From contig NZ_FNSV01000005.1 in the NCBI RefSeq assembly GCF_900105905.1, positions 3,410,001 through 3,474,000 of the forward strand: 64,000 nucleotides of DNA, read 5' to 3'. Position numbers and translations under genes: made by a program. The notes under the pieces are model-generated. The model searched no databases, was not told where the DNA came from, and worked only from the letters and a program-made list of their open reading frames with translations. Each line of letters begins with the position of its first letter. Position 1 is the stretch's first letter. Of the stretch, positions 50,453 to 58,729 are shown one piece after another. Origin of the DNA: Rhodococcus koreensis (lineage in GTDB: Bacteria; Actinomycetota; Actinomycetes; Mycobacteriales; Mycobacteriaceae).

Positions 50453-52777
50453 ATGGACGACCGGGCGAACACAGCTCACCCGCGGGTCGTGGTCGAGACC
50501 CAACACGGCCGCACGAGCCACAGCGCGGGCAAAACCGTACGCATCGGCCGGGATCCGCAGCTGGAGGTCACGATCGTCGACCCCGTGGTGTCGCGCGAAC
50601 ATGCGCAGCTCACCTGGGACGACGGCTGGCAGCTCGTCGACTCCGGCAGCAAGAACGGGATCTACGTCGACGGTGAGCGCCGCGAGAACGTCCCCGTCAC
50701 GAGTCCCGTCCGCGTCCGCCTGGGTGATGCGACCGAGGGTCCGGTCGTGCGGCTCTCGGTCGAGGATCCGGACGCGACGCGACAGGACGTGGGCGCCCGA
50801 TGGGACGAGTCGACGATCAGCGTCGGGACACCCCGCCCCCCGGCCGAGGCACCGCACGAGGAGACTCCGGCGGGATCACTCACGGTGGGGCGGTCACCCG
50901 ACAACGACATCGTCGTCCGGGACGTGCTGGCCTCACGCCATCACGCCATCGTCCACCACGTGCCGTCCGGCCTCGAGATCGACGACCTGGGGAGCGTCAA
51001 CGGAACGTTCGTCGGCGGCGCCCGGGTGTCGCGCGCGCACTTGACCGACGGCGACGTCGTCACGATCGGCAACACCGATTTCGGCGTCCGGGAAGGGCGA
51101 CTCGTTCCCCGGCGGGTGGTGGCCCCGACCGCGGGTGGTCTGCGCGTGGACGGCGTCGGACTCACCATCGAAGGCGGGCGGCGCCTGCTCGAGGACGTCA
51201 CGTTCACTGCCCAGCCTGGCAGTCTCACCGCGGTGATCGGCCCCTCCGGCGCGGGTAAGACGACGGTGGCCACCATCATCTCCGGTTCGGAACGTCCGAC
51301 GGAAGGCGTGGTCGAGTTCGAGGGACGCAGCGTGCACGCCGAATACCAGGTGCTGCGCTCCCGCATCGGGATGGTCCCCCAGGACGACGTCGTGCACCGC
51401 CAGTTGACCATCCGTCAGGCACTCGGCTACGCGGCGGAGCTGAGACTGCCGCCGGACACCAGCCGAGAGGATCGCGAGGAGGTGATCGCGACGGTCCTCG
51501 ACGAACTGCAACTGTCCGAACACGCCGACACGAGAGTCGACCGGCTGTCCGGCGGACAACGCAAACGCGCGTCCGTCGCGATGGAGTTGCTCACCGGCCC
51601 GTCCCTGCTGATCCTCGACGAACCGACGTCGGGCCTCGACCCCGCGCTCGACCGGCAGATCATGGCGACGTTGCGCCGGCTGGCCGACTCGGGCCGCGTC
51701 GTCGTCATCGTCACCCATTCGCTGTCGTACCTCGAGATGTGCGATCAGGTGCTGCTCCTCGCACCGGGCGGCAAGACCGCCTACGTGGGCCCGCCGGACC
51801 GGGTCGGGGCCGCGCTCGGCAGCACCGACTGGGCCGACATCTTCGCCCGGGTCGCGGCCGACCCCGACGGGGTGTTCGCCGACTACCGCGCCACCCGCCC
51901 GTCGGTGGAGGTGCCGGCCCCGAGCCCGCCGGGACCTCTCGGCAGTCCGGCGCACACCTCGCGGCGCAAGCAATTGAGCACCGTCGCCCGCCGCCAGGTG
52001 CGGCTGATCCGCGCCGACCGCGGGTACCTGATCTTCCTGTCCCTGCTGCCGTTCGTGCTCGGCGGGCTGGCCGTGCTCGTGCCCGGCGACACCGGGTTCG
52101 GCCCGTCCGGCCTCGACGAATCCGGCGAACTCACCCAGATCCTGGTCGTGCTGATCCTCGGCGCAGCCTTCATGGGATGCTCACTGACCATCCGTGACCT
52201 GGTCGGCGAGCGCATGATCTATCACCGCGAACGTGCCGCCGGGCTGCTACCGTCCGCCTACCTGACAGCGAAGATCGTCGTGTTCTGCGCCGCCGCGATC
52301 GTGCAGTCGGTGATCATGGTGGTGATCGTGTTCGTGGGCAAGGGTTTTCCGGGCCGGGGCAGCCTGATTCCCTCCGGCTCCGTCGAACTGATCGTGGACA
52401 TCGCCGTCACCACCTGCTCCTGCGTCCTCGTCGGTTTGGCGTTGTCTTCGGTGGCGCGTTCCAACGAGCAGGTGATGCCGATGCTGGTGGTCACGATCAT
52501 GGTGCAGCTGGTGATGTGCGGAGGATTGATCACCATCACCGGACGCAAAGTCCTCGAACAGCTGTCGTGGCTCTTCCCGTCCCGCTGGGGGTTCGCGGCC
52601 GCCGCCTCGACGGTGGACCTGCGCACCAACGCCACCGGCACCGAGCCCGACACACTGTGGCAGCACGCCGCGTCGTGGTGGCTGCTCAGCATCGCCATGC
52701 TGGTGCTCATCAGTTGCGTGCTCGGGGTCGTCACCTACGCCCGGCTGCGGCTGCGCGGTTCCCGCCGTGCCGGCTAG
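50453..52777 (+). CDS. FHA-domain ABC exporter, Rv1747-like
   Basis: A 774-residue fusion. FHA-1 covers about residues 10-100 ('VRIGRDPQLEVTIVDPVVSR', 'LVDSGSKNGIYVDG') and FHA-2 about 145-220 ('LTVGRSPDNDIVVRDVLASR', 'DDLGSVNGTFVGG'). An ABC ATPase follows ('GPSGAGKTT', 'RLSGGQRKRASVAMELL', 'LLILDEPTSGLD'), then six C-terminal TM segments. FHA domains bind phosphothreonine; the M. tuberculosis homologue Rv1747 is controlled by Ser/Thr kinase PknF and is linked to cell-wall glycolipid export. The start is ATG 50453, since GGAGG is correctly spaced only for it. No kinase gene is adjacent. Confidence 0.93.
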   Translation: MDDRANTAHPRVVVETQHGRTSHSAGKTVRIGRDPQLEVTIVDPVVSREHAQLTWDDGWQLVDSGSKNGIYVDGERRENVPVTSPVRVRLGDATEGPVVRLSVEDPDATRQDVGARWDESTISVGTPRPPAEAPHEETPAGSLTVGRSPDNDIVVRDVLASRHHAIVHHVPSGLEIDDLGSVNGTFVGGARVSRAHLTDGDVVTIGNTDFGVREGRLVPRRVVAPTAGGLRVDGVGLTIEGGRRLLEDVTFTAQPGSLTAVIGPSGAGKTTVATIISGSERPTEGVVEFEGRSVHAEYQVLRSRIGMVPQDDVVHRQLTIRQALGYAAELRLPPDTSREDREEVIATVLDELQLSEHADTRVDRLSGGQRKRASVAMELLTGPSLLILDEPTSGLDPALDRQIMATLRRLADSGRVVVIVTHSLSYLEMCDQVLLLAPGGKTAYVGPPDRVGAALGSTDWADIFARVAADPDGVFADYRATRPSVEVPAPSPPGPLGSPAHTSRRKQLSTVARRQVRLIRADRGYLIFLSLLPFVLGGLAVLVPGDTGFGPSGLDESGELTQILVVLILGAAFMGCSLTIRDLVGERMIYHRERAAGLLPSAYLTAKIVVFCAAAIVQSVIMVVIVFVGKGFPGRGSLIPSGSVELIVDIAVTTCSCVLVGLALSSVARSNEQVMPMLVVTIMVQLVMCGGLITITGRKVLEQLSWLFPSRWGFAAAASTVDLRTNATGTEPDTLWQHAASWWLLSIAMLVLISCVLGVVTYARLRLRGSRRAG

Positions 52778-52995
52778 CTCAGTTCGACGACTGTCCCCAG
52801 GTCGTGCACGTGCTCCCGGTCCGAATGTTCGGGGTCCGGCGTGATGTCGCCGCGCGCCGTGTGAGCCATCGTTCTCGCCTCGCCCGCGACGAAGGCGACC
52901 GGCACGGCCACGGCAACGGACAGGAGGGCGGCTCCAGCGTCGAACGCCAGCCGCGCGACGCCGAGGGCACAGTTCGCGGTTTGTCGGATCGTCAT
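52774..52995 (-). CDS. small membrane protein of unknown function
   Basis: A 73-residue protein that starts MTIRQTANCALGVARLAFDA with GGAAGG upstream. One hydrophobic helix ('AALLSVAVAVPVAFVAG', about residues 21-37) is followed by an acidic/His-rich tail. Its stop overlaps the stop of the FHA-ABC gene. No family is recognised. Confidence 0.6.
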   Translation of the reverse strand: MTIRQTANCALGVARLAFDAGAALLSVAVAVPVAFVAGEARTMAHTARGDITPDPEHSDREHVHDLGTVVELS

Positions 52996-53281
52996 CGTCC
53001 GCCTTCCTCCATCCCAGCCCACAGGACGCAGCGGACCACTCCTCTTTGCGTAAGCATTACCTGTTCGACGTTAATTGGGGGCATGCACTACTCGCGAGTA
53101 CCAAACCGACCAGATCGCATAATTTTGGCGCCGGACCTCGAACCCGGCGACAAATGAACGGAAGACAGGCACATATCCGGGTAATTCGGCCGGTGCGTCC
53201 GGCCCGTGTCGGGGCCACCCTGTAATCAGAGCGCGCCCCGCAGACGCGACACCACACCGAGCGCACTGGAGTACCGACGGC

Positions 53282-53686
53282 ATGAACCCCCACACCGGAA
53301 ACCACGGACTTCACCTGGTTCAGACGTTTCGCGCCGATCCGGTCCGGCCGGGACGCCACGCCCTGCGCGCCGCCACCACCAGAATCGGCATCGCCTGCAC
53401 CCGCGGCGCCGGCGACCACCGCGCCTTCGACAGCTCCGGCCTCGTCCAGTGGGCGTACAAACAGGCGGGCGTATCGGTTCCGCGCACCACCCACGAGCAA
53501 CTCCTGCACGGAACCGCCGTCGACCGGGACGACCTGCAGCCCGGTGACGTCGTCCTCTTCTACGGTGGCGGCCATGCCGGGATCTACGCGGGCAACGACA
53601 CCGTCGTCCACGCCCCCGCCCCGGGACGACCGGTCACGCGAGTGGCCTTGAACTCCATGTCGTTTCACGCAGCGCGACGGTACTGA
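53282..53686 (+). CDS. NlpC/P60-like protein with catalytic Cys replaced by Ser
   Basis: A 134-residue single-domain protein without a signal peptide. The family motif FDCSGLVQWAY reads 'FDSSGLVQWAYKQAGVSVPR', so the nucleophilic Cys is Ser. The His region 'GDVVLFYGGGHAGIYAGND' and third-residue region 'TVVHAPAPGR' are intact. The fold is that of peptidoglycan endopeptidases of the RipA type, but it may be a pseudoenzyme or use Ser. The 258 bases upstream (53023-53281) hold no gene I can support. A strong terminator follows. Confidence 0.8.
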   Translation: MNPHTGNHGLHLVQTFRADPVRPGRHALRAATTRIGIACTRGAGDHRAFDSSGLVQWAYKQAGVSVPRTTHEQLLHGTAVDRDDLQPGDVVLFYGGGHAGIYAGNDTVVHAPAPGRPVTRVALNSMSFHAARRY

Positions 53687-53703
53687 CGGCTGCGTCCGAA
53701 GAC

Positions 53704-53740
53704 CGCCCCCAGCCGGCCCGGTCGGGGGCGGCTGGGGGCG
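53704..53740. terminator. bidirectional hairpin terminator
   Basis: CGCCCCCAGCC (53704-53714) and GGCTGGGGGCG (53730-53740) form a perfect 11-bp stem in the 82 bases between the convergent NlpC/P60 and Lsr2 genes. Confidence 0.75.
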
Positions 53741-53768
53741 TCGTTCGACCACCCGCGACGACGCGGTC

Positions 53769-54110
53769 TCAGTGCGCCGCGTTGTACGCTTCCTCGATCT
53801 GGGCGGGAATACGTCCGCGCGCGGACAACTCATAGCCCTGCGCCGTCGCCCATTCCCGGATTTCCTTCGCCTGCCCACGCCCCTGCGACGGATCCACCGC
53901 AGTGGTCGACCGGCGCTTCCTTCCCCCGACCCGAGTCGCATGCTCGATGTAGAAGTCGAGAGTCTTGTGGAATTCCCTGGCGTTCTTGAGCTTCAGATCG
54001 ATCTCGTAGTCGACGCCGTCGACTGAGAACGGAATGGTCTCCCCCTTACCGCTCTTGATCGGAGTTCCGTCGATGTCGTCGATGCGTTCGACAACAACTT
54101 TGCGCGCCAC
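53769..54110 (-). CDS. lsr2: Lsr2-family nucleoid-associated protein
   Basis: A 113-residue H-NS-like protein. The N-terminal dimerisation domain is 'MARKVVVERIDDIDGTPI' through 'VDYEIDLKLKNAREFHKTLD'. The linker is basic and the C-terminal domain has 'IREWATAQGYELSARGRIPA' with the AT-hook-like Arg-Gly-Arg. Lsr2 silences AT-rich, often horizontally acquired genes. The gene is monocistronic and may be one of several paralogues in the genome. Confidence 0.95.
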   Translation of the reverse strand: MARKVVVERIDDIDGTPIKSGKGETIPFSVDGVDYEIDLKLKNAREFHKTLDFYIEHATRVGGRKRRSTTAVDPSQGRGQAKEIREWATAQGYELSARGRIPAQIEEAYNAAH

Positions 54111-54250
54111 AGTTCCACTCCTTCATCGTCGATAACCCGGGGAACACTACGTCGAAGTATTGTTCACCTGCCAATCCCCGACAGAGCTTTCGACGTGCAG
54201 ACCCGCGAGCGTCTGATTGGCGCACCCCGGAGTCGGGGTATCCGTCGGAC

Positions 54251-54436
54251 ATGACACCGAAGGACGATTCCGGACCGAAGACCACGAGCACCGACAGCGG
54301 CGCCCCCGGCGCGGACAAAGACGTGATGTCCGATCCGGCCGAGGACGACAAGGGTTCCGGCGCCGACTGGAGCGGCGAAGGTGGCGCAACCCTCGAGGGG
54401 CCCGCCACCGACACCGACTCCGACTCCGACGACTAG
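54251..54436 (+). CDS. small acidic protein of unknown function
   Basis: A 61-residue, strongly acidic and probably disordered protein that starts MTPKDDSGPKTTSTDSGAPG and ends in alternating Asp/Ser. No clear Shine-Dalgarno precedes the ATG, but codon use is normal for the genome. It is divergent from lsr2. No family is recognised. Confidence 0.5.
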   Translation: MTPKDDSGPKTTSTDSGAPGADKDVMSDPAEDDKGSGADWSGEGGATLEGPATDTDSDSDD

Positions 54437-54461
54437 GTCACCGGGGGACGACTAGGTCACC
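54428..54461. repeat. 15-bp tandem direct repeat over the acidic-protein stop
   Basis: GACGACTAGGTCACC occurs at 54428-54442 and 54447-54461, separated by four G. The second copy overlaps the end of the CitMHS gene on the other strand. It looks like a small local duplication. Confidence 0.8.
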
Positions 54462-55866
54462 AGGGGATCTGCCCGAGGACCACACCGACCACCAGCATCG
54501 ACAGCGACACCAGCGCCGCGCGCCACAGCACCTTCTTGTGATGGTCCGCCAGCGGGACACCCGCCAGGGTCACGAGCAGGAGGATGGCCGGGACGAGGGG
54601 GCTCTGCATGTGGAACGTCTGGCCGGTGATGGAGGCGCGGGCCATCTCGACCGGCTCGATGCCGTACGTGGACGCCGTTTCGGCGAGCACCGGCATGACG
54701 CCGAAGTAGAAGGCGTCGTTGCTCATGAAGAACGTGAACGGCAGGCTCAGGATGCCGGTGATGACCGCCAGGTGCGGTCCGAGCGCGGCGGGGATGATCT
54801 CGAGCAGCCACTGCGCCATCGCCTCGACCATTCCGGTGCCCTGGAACACGCCGGTGAGCACGGCCGCGGCGAACACCATCGCGACGACGGAGACGATGCT
54901 CGACGAGTGCCGGGTGATCGCTTCCTGCTGTTCCTTGACCCGCGGGAAGTTGACGGTCAGCGCGATCGACGCGGCCACCATGAACAGCACCGGAATCGGC
55001 AGCACGTCCATCACGAGCACGACAAGCAGCGCCACGGTCACGAGCATGTTGAACCACAACAGCTTCGGTCGCAGCGTGGGCCGCTCGGGGTCGAGGCCGT
55101 CGACGAAGCCCTGGCCGTCGTCCGAACCGGCGTCGCCGGAACCGCCACCCGTCCGGGGTGCGTCACCGCTGCCCCCGGAGCCCGAGCCCGAGGCGGAGCG
55201 GCGGAGGCCGGAGCCGGCGGAGACGAGAAGACGCTCGTCGGTGAGTTCGAGTGTGCCGATGCGGCGGCGTTCGCTGTAGCCGAGCTGCACGGCGAACAGC
55301 AAGACGACGACAAGACCGACCACCAGCGACGGGATCATCGGGACGAACACGTCGGACGGCGAAATGCCCAGCGCCGAGGCGGCCCGGACCGTCGGCCCAC
55401 CCCACGGGACGATGTTCATCGCGCCGTTGGCCAGGCCGGCGACCACCGTGAGCACGACGGGGCTGACCTTCAGCTTCATGTACAGCGGCAACAGCGCGGA
55501 CGTGACGATGATGAACGTCGTGGATCCGTCACCGTCCAGCGACACCACCATCGCGAGGACCGCAGTGCCGACGACGAGCCGCATGGGGTCGTTGCGGACG
55601 AGCCGGAGGATGAGTTTCACCAACGGGTCGAACAGGCCGACGTCGATCATGATCCCGAAGAAGATGATCGCGAAGAACAGCAACGCGGCCGTCGGGGCCA
55701 GCGATTTGATCCCGTCGGTGATCATGTCGCCGATGCCGAGACCCGCCCCGGCCGCGATGCCGAATGCGACCGGGACGGCGATCAGCCCGACCACGGGAGT
55801 GGCCCGTTTGGACATGATCAAGAACATGAACACGGCCACCATCAGAAAGCCGAGTGCTACCAGCAT
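54457..55866 (-). CDS. CitMHS-family citrate/metal-citrate symporter
   Basis: A 469-residue membrane protein with about 12 hydrophobic segments. Characteristic parts are 'LFFAIIFFGIMIDVGLFDPL', 'SLDGDGSTTFIIVTSALLPL' and 'GGPTVRAASALGI'. A long Gly/Ser/Asp-rich loop lies near residues 225-265. The family imports citrate complexed with Mg or Ca. The start at 55866 (MLVALGFLMVAVF) has GAGGAG at good distance; GTG two codons earlier is an alternative. No two-component partner is adjacent. Confidence 0.9.
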   Translation of the reverse strand: MLVALGFLMVAVFMFLIMSKRATPVVGLIAVPVAFGIAAGAGLGIGDMITDGIKSLAPTAALLFFAIIFFGIMIDVGLFDPLVKLILRLVRNDPMRLVVGTAVLAMVVSLDGDGSTTFIIVTSALLPLYMKLKVSPVVLTVVAGLANGAMNIVPWGGPTVRAASALGISPSDVFVPMIPSLVVGLVVVLLFAVQLGYSERRRIGTLELTDERLLVSAGSGLRRSASGSGSGGSGDAPRTGGGSGDAGSDDGQGFVDGLDPERPTLRPKLLWFNMLVTVALLVVLVMDVLPIPVLFMVAASIALTVNFPRVKEQQEAITRHSSSIVSVVAMVFAAAVLTGVFQGTGMVEAMAQWLLEIIPAALGPHLAVITGILSLPFTFFMSNDAFYFGVMPVLAETASTYGIEPVEMARASITGQTFHMQSPLVPAILLLVTLAGVPLADHHKKVLWRAALVSLSMLVVGVVLGQIPW

Positions 55867-55986
55867 TGCCACTCCTCGTCCGAGCTTGCACCGCGATGTG
55901 ATCGCGATAACAGCCAGTGTCGGGGGGAGGGACGCTCACAGTCACTGTTGCGTACTTAGAGAAGGTTGTGTTCTTTGTGGTGGCAA

Positions 55987-57282
55987 CTACCGGCGACCCC
56001 GGAGATGGTCGCGCAGGGTCGCTGTCTCATACTCCGCGCGGAACAGCCCACGCCTCTGCAGGACGGGGACGACCTCGTCGACGAAGTCCGCGAGCCCGTT
56101 CGGGTAGAGCGGCGGCATCAGGTTGAAGCCGTCGGCGCCGCCGCCGCGGAACCACACCTCGATCTCGTCGGCGATCGATTCCGGGGTGCCGATCATGGTG
56201 CAGTGCCCGCCGCCTGCCGCCAGCGTGCCCAGCAGCGACCGCACGGTGGGACGGTCCTTCTCGATGATCCGCAGGATCGTGTCGTACCGCCCCTGCGGTC
56301 CGGTGAACTCCGACAGCGGTGGCAGCGCCGGAACGGGTGCGTCCAGTTCCCATGCGCTGCAGTCCTGCTGGACGAACATCGACAACTGCGCCAGCGACTG
56401 TTCGACGGGCAGGAGCGCGTCGAGTTCCGCCTTCTTCCGGCGCGCCTCCTCGGCGGTCGAGCCCACGTAGGTGACGAGACCGGGCATCACGGTCACCGCG
56501 TCGGCGTCGCGGCCCGCGGCGCGGATGCGACGCTTCACGTCGCCGTAGTAACTCTGCGCGGCCGTGAGGTCGTAGGCGACTGCGTAGATGCCCTCGGCGC
56601 ACCGGGCGGCCAGGTCGCGGCCCTGGTCGGACGCGCCCGCCTGGAACAGCACGGGGCGCCCCTGCGGCGAGTGCGGCACGGTCAACGGGCCGTCGACGAG
56701 GAAATGCTTGCCCCGATGCCCGATCGGGTTCACCTTGGCCGGATCCGCGAAGATGCCCTCCCGGTCGAGGACGAGCGCGTCGGGCTCCCACGAATCCCAC
56801 AGCGCGAGTGCCACGTCGACGAATTCCGCGGCCCGCGAGTAGCGGTCGTCGTGCGGCGGCATCTCCTCGAGACCGTGATTGCGGGCCTCGGCGTCGAACA
56901 TCGACGTCACCACGTTCCAGCCGACGCGACCGCCGCTGATGTGATCGAGCGACGCCAGCATCCGCGCGGCGTGGAACGGGGTGTAGAAGGTGGTGGACAC
57001 GGTCGTCACGAGACCGACCCGCTCGGTTGCCCGTGCCATCGCGGACAGCGCGGTGAGCGGTTCGAGGAACCACATGCCCCCGGACGCGGGGTCGCGCACC
57101 GAATGCCCGTCGGCGAAGAACACCGCGTCGAGGCAGCCCCGCTCCGCGGTCTGCGCCAGTTCCTCGTAGTAGGCGATGTCGCTGAGCCGCTCCACCTGCG
57201 AGGAGGGGTGCCGCCATGCGGCGCCGTGGTGCCCGCAGCCGAACAGGAACGCGTTGAAGTGCAGTTGCCGGGCGTCGCTCAT
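55987..57282 (-). CDS. NtaA/SnaA/DszA-family FMN-dependent monooxygenase (second copy)
   Basis: A 431-residue paralogue of the enzyme at 1982-3325, with 'LHFNAFLFGCGHHGAAWRHP', 'VFFADGHSV', 'AARMLASLDHISGGRVGWN' and 'GRPVLFQAGASDQGRDLAA'. It starts two bases after the SDR stop, so both are on one transcript behind a TPP riboswitch. Repression by thiamine pyrophosphate would mean the enzyme works in making or salvaging thiamine or its precursors, for example by oxidising a degraded thiazole or pyrimidine. The true substrate is unknown. Confidence 0.92.
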   Translation of the reverse strand: MSDARQLHFNAFLFGCGHHGAAWRHPSSQVERLSDIAYYEELAQTAERGCLDAVFFADGHSVRDPASGGMWFLEPLTALSAMARATERVGLVTTVSTTFYTPFHAARMLASLDHISGGRVGWNVVTSMFDAEARNHGLEEMPPHDDRYSRAAEFVDVALALWDSWEPDALVLDREGIFADPAKVNPIGHRGKHFLVDGPLTVPHSPQGRPVLFQAGASDQGRDLAARCAEGIYAVAYDLTAAQSYYGDVKRRIRAAGRDADAVTVMPGLVTYVGSTAEEARRKKAELDALLPVEQSLAQLSMFVQQDCSAWELDAPVPALPPLSEFTGPQGRYDTILRIIEKDRPTVRSLLGTLAAGGGHCTMIGTPESIADEIEVWFRGGGADGFNLMPPLYPNGLADFVDEVVPVLQRRGLFRAEYETATLRDHLRGRR

Positions 57283-57283
57283 G

Positions 57284-58048
57284 TCAGTCCTTGACCAGTC
57301 CGCCGTCGACGACGAGGTTCTGGCCGGTCACCGAACGCGACCACGGGGACGCGAAGAACAGGACCGCGTCGGCGAACTCGTCCGGGGTGGTGACCCGCTG
57401 CAGCGGAGTGCTCGCCGCGATGAGGTCGAACACCTCGTCGGGGGTGGCGGCGCTCGCGTCGGTGGTGCGGAGCAACCCGCCCGAGACCATGTTGACGGTG
57501 ATGCCGTCGGGTCCGAGGTCGGCGGCGAGCGTGCGGGTCAGCGACAGTGCCGCGGCCTTGGCGGCCGTGTAGTCGTGGTACGGGACGACGGGGTTCTGGA
57601 ACAGGTTGGTCCCGATGTTCACGATGCGGCCGAACCCGAGCGCGCGCATGCCCGGCAGCGCGGCCTGCGTGGTGTTCAGGGTCGCCTGCACGCTGCCGCG
57701 CAATTGCGAGTCGAAGGCCTCCCACGTGATGACGTCCGCCTTCTCGCGTGCGTCGCCGTTGAAGGAGAAGTCGGCGAGGGCGTTGTTGATCACGGTGGTC
57801 ACCGGCGATCCGAAGTGCTCTTCCGCGGCGGCGAACAGTGCCGCCACCTGCGCGGCATCGGTGACATCGGCCCCGAGGGCGACCGCGCGGTCCGCACCGA
57901 GGGATGCCGCGAGTTCCTCCGCCGCATCCCGGCTGTTGCGGTAGTTCACGACCACCCGCGCGTCCTGCGCCGCGAACGAGCGCACGATGGCGGAACCGAG
58001 TCCCCGGCCACCGCCGGTCACCAGGACGATCTGCTTGTCGAGCTGCAT
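57284..58048 (-). CDS. short-chain dehydrogenase/reductase (FabG-like), TPP-riboswitch controlled
   Basis: A 254-residue classical SDR. The NAD(P)-binding motif is 'VLVTGGGRGLGSAIVRSFAA', the active site shows 'IVNIGTNL' and Tyr-x-x-x-Lys in 'YHDYTAAKAAALSLTRTLAA', and the C-terminus ends 'GQNLVVDGGLVKD'. The catalytic Ser position appears as 'NIGTN' with Thr instead of Ser. The start at 58048 has GAAGGTG before it; the frame continues upstream through the riboswitch and is not coding there. It is the first gene after the TPP aptamer. Confidence 0.9.
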   Translation of the reverse strand: MQLDKQIVLVTGGGRGLGSAIVRSFAAQDARVVVNYRNSRDAAEELAASLGADRAVALGADVTDAAQVAALFAAAEEHFGSPVTTVINNALADFSFNGDAREKADVITWEAFDSQLRGSVQATLNTTQAALPGMRALGFGRIVNIGTNLFQNPVVPYHDYTAAKAAALSLTRTLAADLGPDGITVNMVSGGLLRTTDASAATPDEVFDLIAASTPLQRVTTPDEFADAVLFFASPWSRSVTGQNLVVDGGLVKD

Positions 58049-58108
58049 TGCTGTCACCTTCCGTTCGGTCGGCGACGAGACATCGGATGAGCGCATACGG
58101 CCGTCTCC

Positions 58109-58198
58109 GCGACATCCCTTCGCCGGCATTACCCAGTTCAGGTTCGACGGGTGTCTTCTCAGCCGCCCGGATCTTCGCCGGGCAGCACCCCGTGTCAC
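58109..58198 (-). ncRNA. TPP riboswitch (THI element)
   Basis: The minus strand shows the conserved thi-box order: CGGGGTGC, a variable stem with GGCTGAGA, ACACCCGTCGAACCTGAAC, then TGGGTAATGCCGGCGAAGGGA. P1 can pair GTGACA (58198-58193) with TGTCGC (58114-58109). These segments carry the pyrimidine- and pyrophosphate-binding bases of known TPP aptamers. The SDR start lies 60 bases downstream. In actinomycetes such elements normally hide the ribosome-binding site when TPP is bound. Confidence 0.95.
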
Positions 58199-58238
58199 TG
58201 GCCAACAGTGTAGGGCAACCACCGGTATCGACCTTTTG

Positions 58239-58266
58239 GTTGTGCACAACCTAGTTGTGTGCAACT
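58239..58266. promoter_or_regulatory. paired OhrR operator palindromes
   Basis: A perfect palindrome GTTGTGCACAAC (58239-58250) is followed two bases later by a near-palindrome AGTTGTGTGCAACT (58253-58266). Both share the TTGTG-CAA pattern and sit directly before the ohrR start. OhrR proteins commonly bind such short dyads to repress their own operon until oxidised by hydroperoxides. Confidence 0.75.
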
Positions 58267-58274
58267 ATTCATGG

Positions 58275-58727
58275 GTGACCGACAACCTCGCCCTCGACCG
58301 CCAGGTGTGCTTCGCGCTGTACTCGGCCTCCCGGGCGATGACGGCGAGATACCGGTCGATGCTCGACTCGCTGGGAGTGACCTACCCGCAGTACCTCGTG
58401 CTGCTGGTGCTCTGGGAACAGGACGGCCGCGGGGTGCGTGAGATCTGCGACGCCCTCGATCTCGACACCGGAACCCTGTCGCCACTGCTCAAGCGGCTCG
58501 ACGCGCTGGGCCTGGTCGAACGAAGGCGTTCGTCGGCCGACGAACGCCGGGTCGGGATCCACCTCACCGAGAAGGGCGCGGGCCTCCGCACCGCCGCGGA
58601 GGGCATCCCCACCGAACTCGCCCGCTCCACGGGCATGGGCGTCGGCGAACTCGTCGCCCTGCGCGACACCCTGTCGCGCCTCACCGAATCGCTCCACAGT
58701 TTCGAAACCCCTACAGGAGAGAAGTAA
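58275..58727 (+). CDS. ohrR: OhrR, MarR-family organic hydroperoxide sensor
   Basis: A 150-residue MarR protein that starts with GTG at 58275 (the nearby ATG at 58271 is out of frame). The peroxide-sensing N-terminal Cys is in 'LALDRQVCFALYSASRAMTA' (residue 13), followed by Tyr-17 of the family. The winged HTH includes 'REICDALDLDTGTLSPLLKR' and 'RRSSADERRVGIHLTEKG'. It is two bases upstream of ohr. The operator dyads overlap the promoter region. Confidence 0.93.
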   Translation: MTDNLALDRQVCFALYSASRAMTARYRSMLDSLGVTYPQYLVLLVLWEQDGRGVREICDALDLDTGTLSPLLKRLDALGLVERRRSSADERRVGIHLTEKGAGLRTAAEGIPTELARSTGMGVGELVALRDTLSRLTESLHSFETPTGEK

Positions 58728-58729
58728 CC

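Noticed and set aside
53071..53295. Possible small minus-strand ORF in the gap before the NlpC/P60 gene
   Set aside because: It lacks a ribosome site and family resemblance and overlaps the NlpC/P60 start region.
54217..55959. 580-codon plus-strand frame opposite CitMHS
   Set aside because: It is Asp/His/Arg/Gln-rich antisense shadow of a membrane-protein gene, a common artefact in GC-rich DNA.
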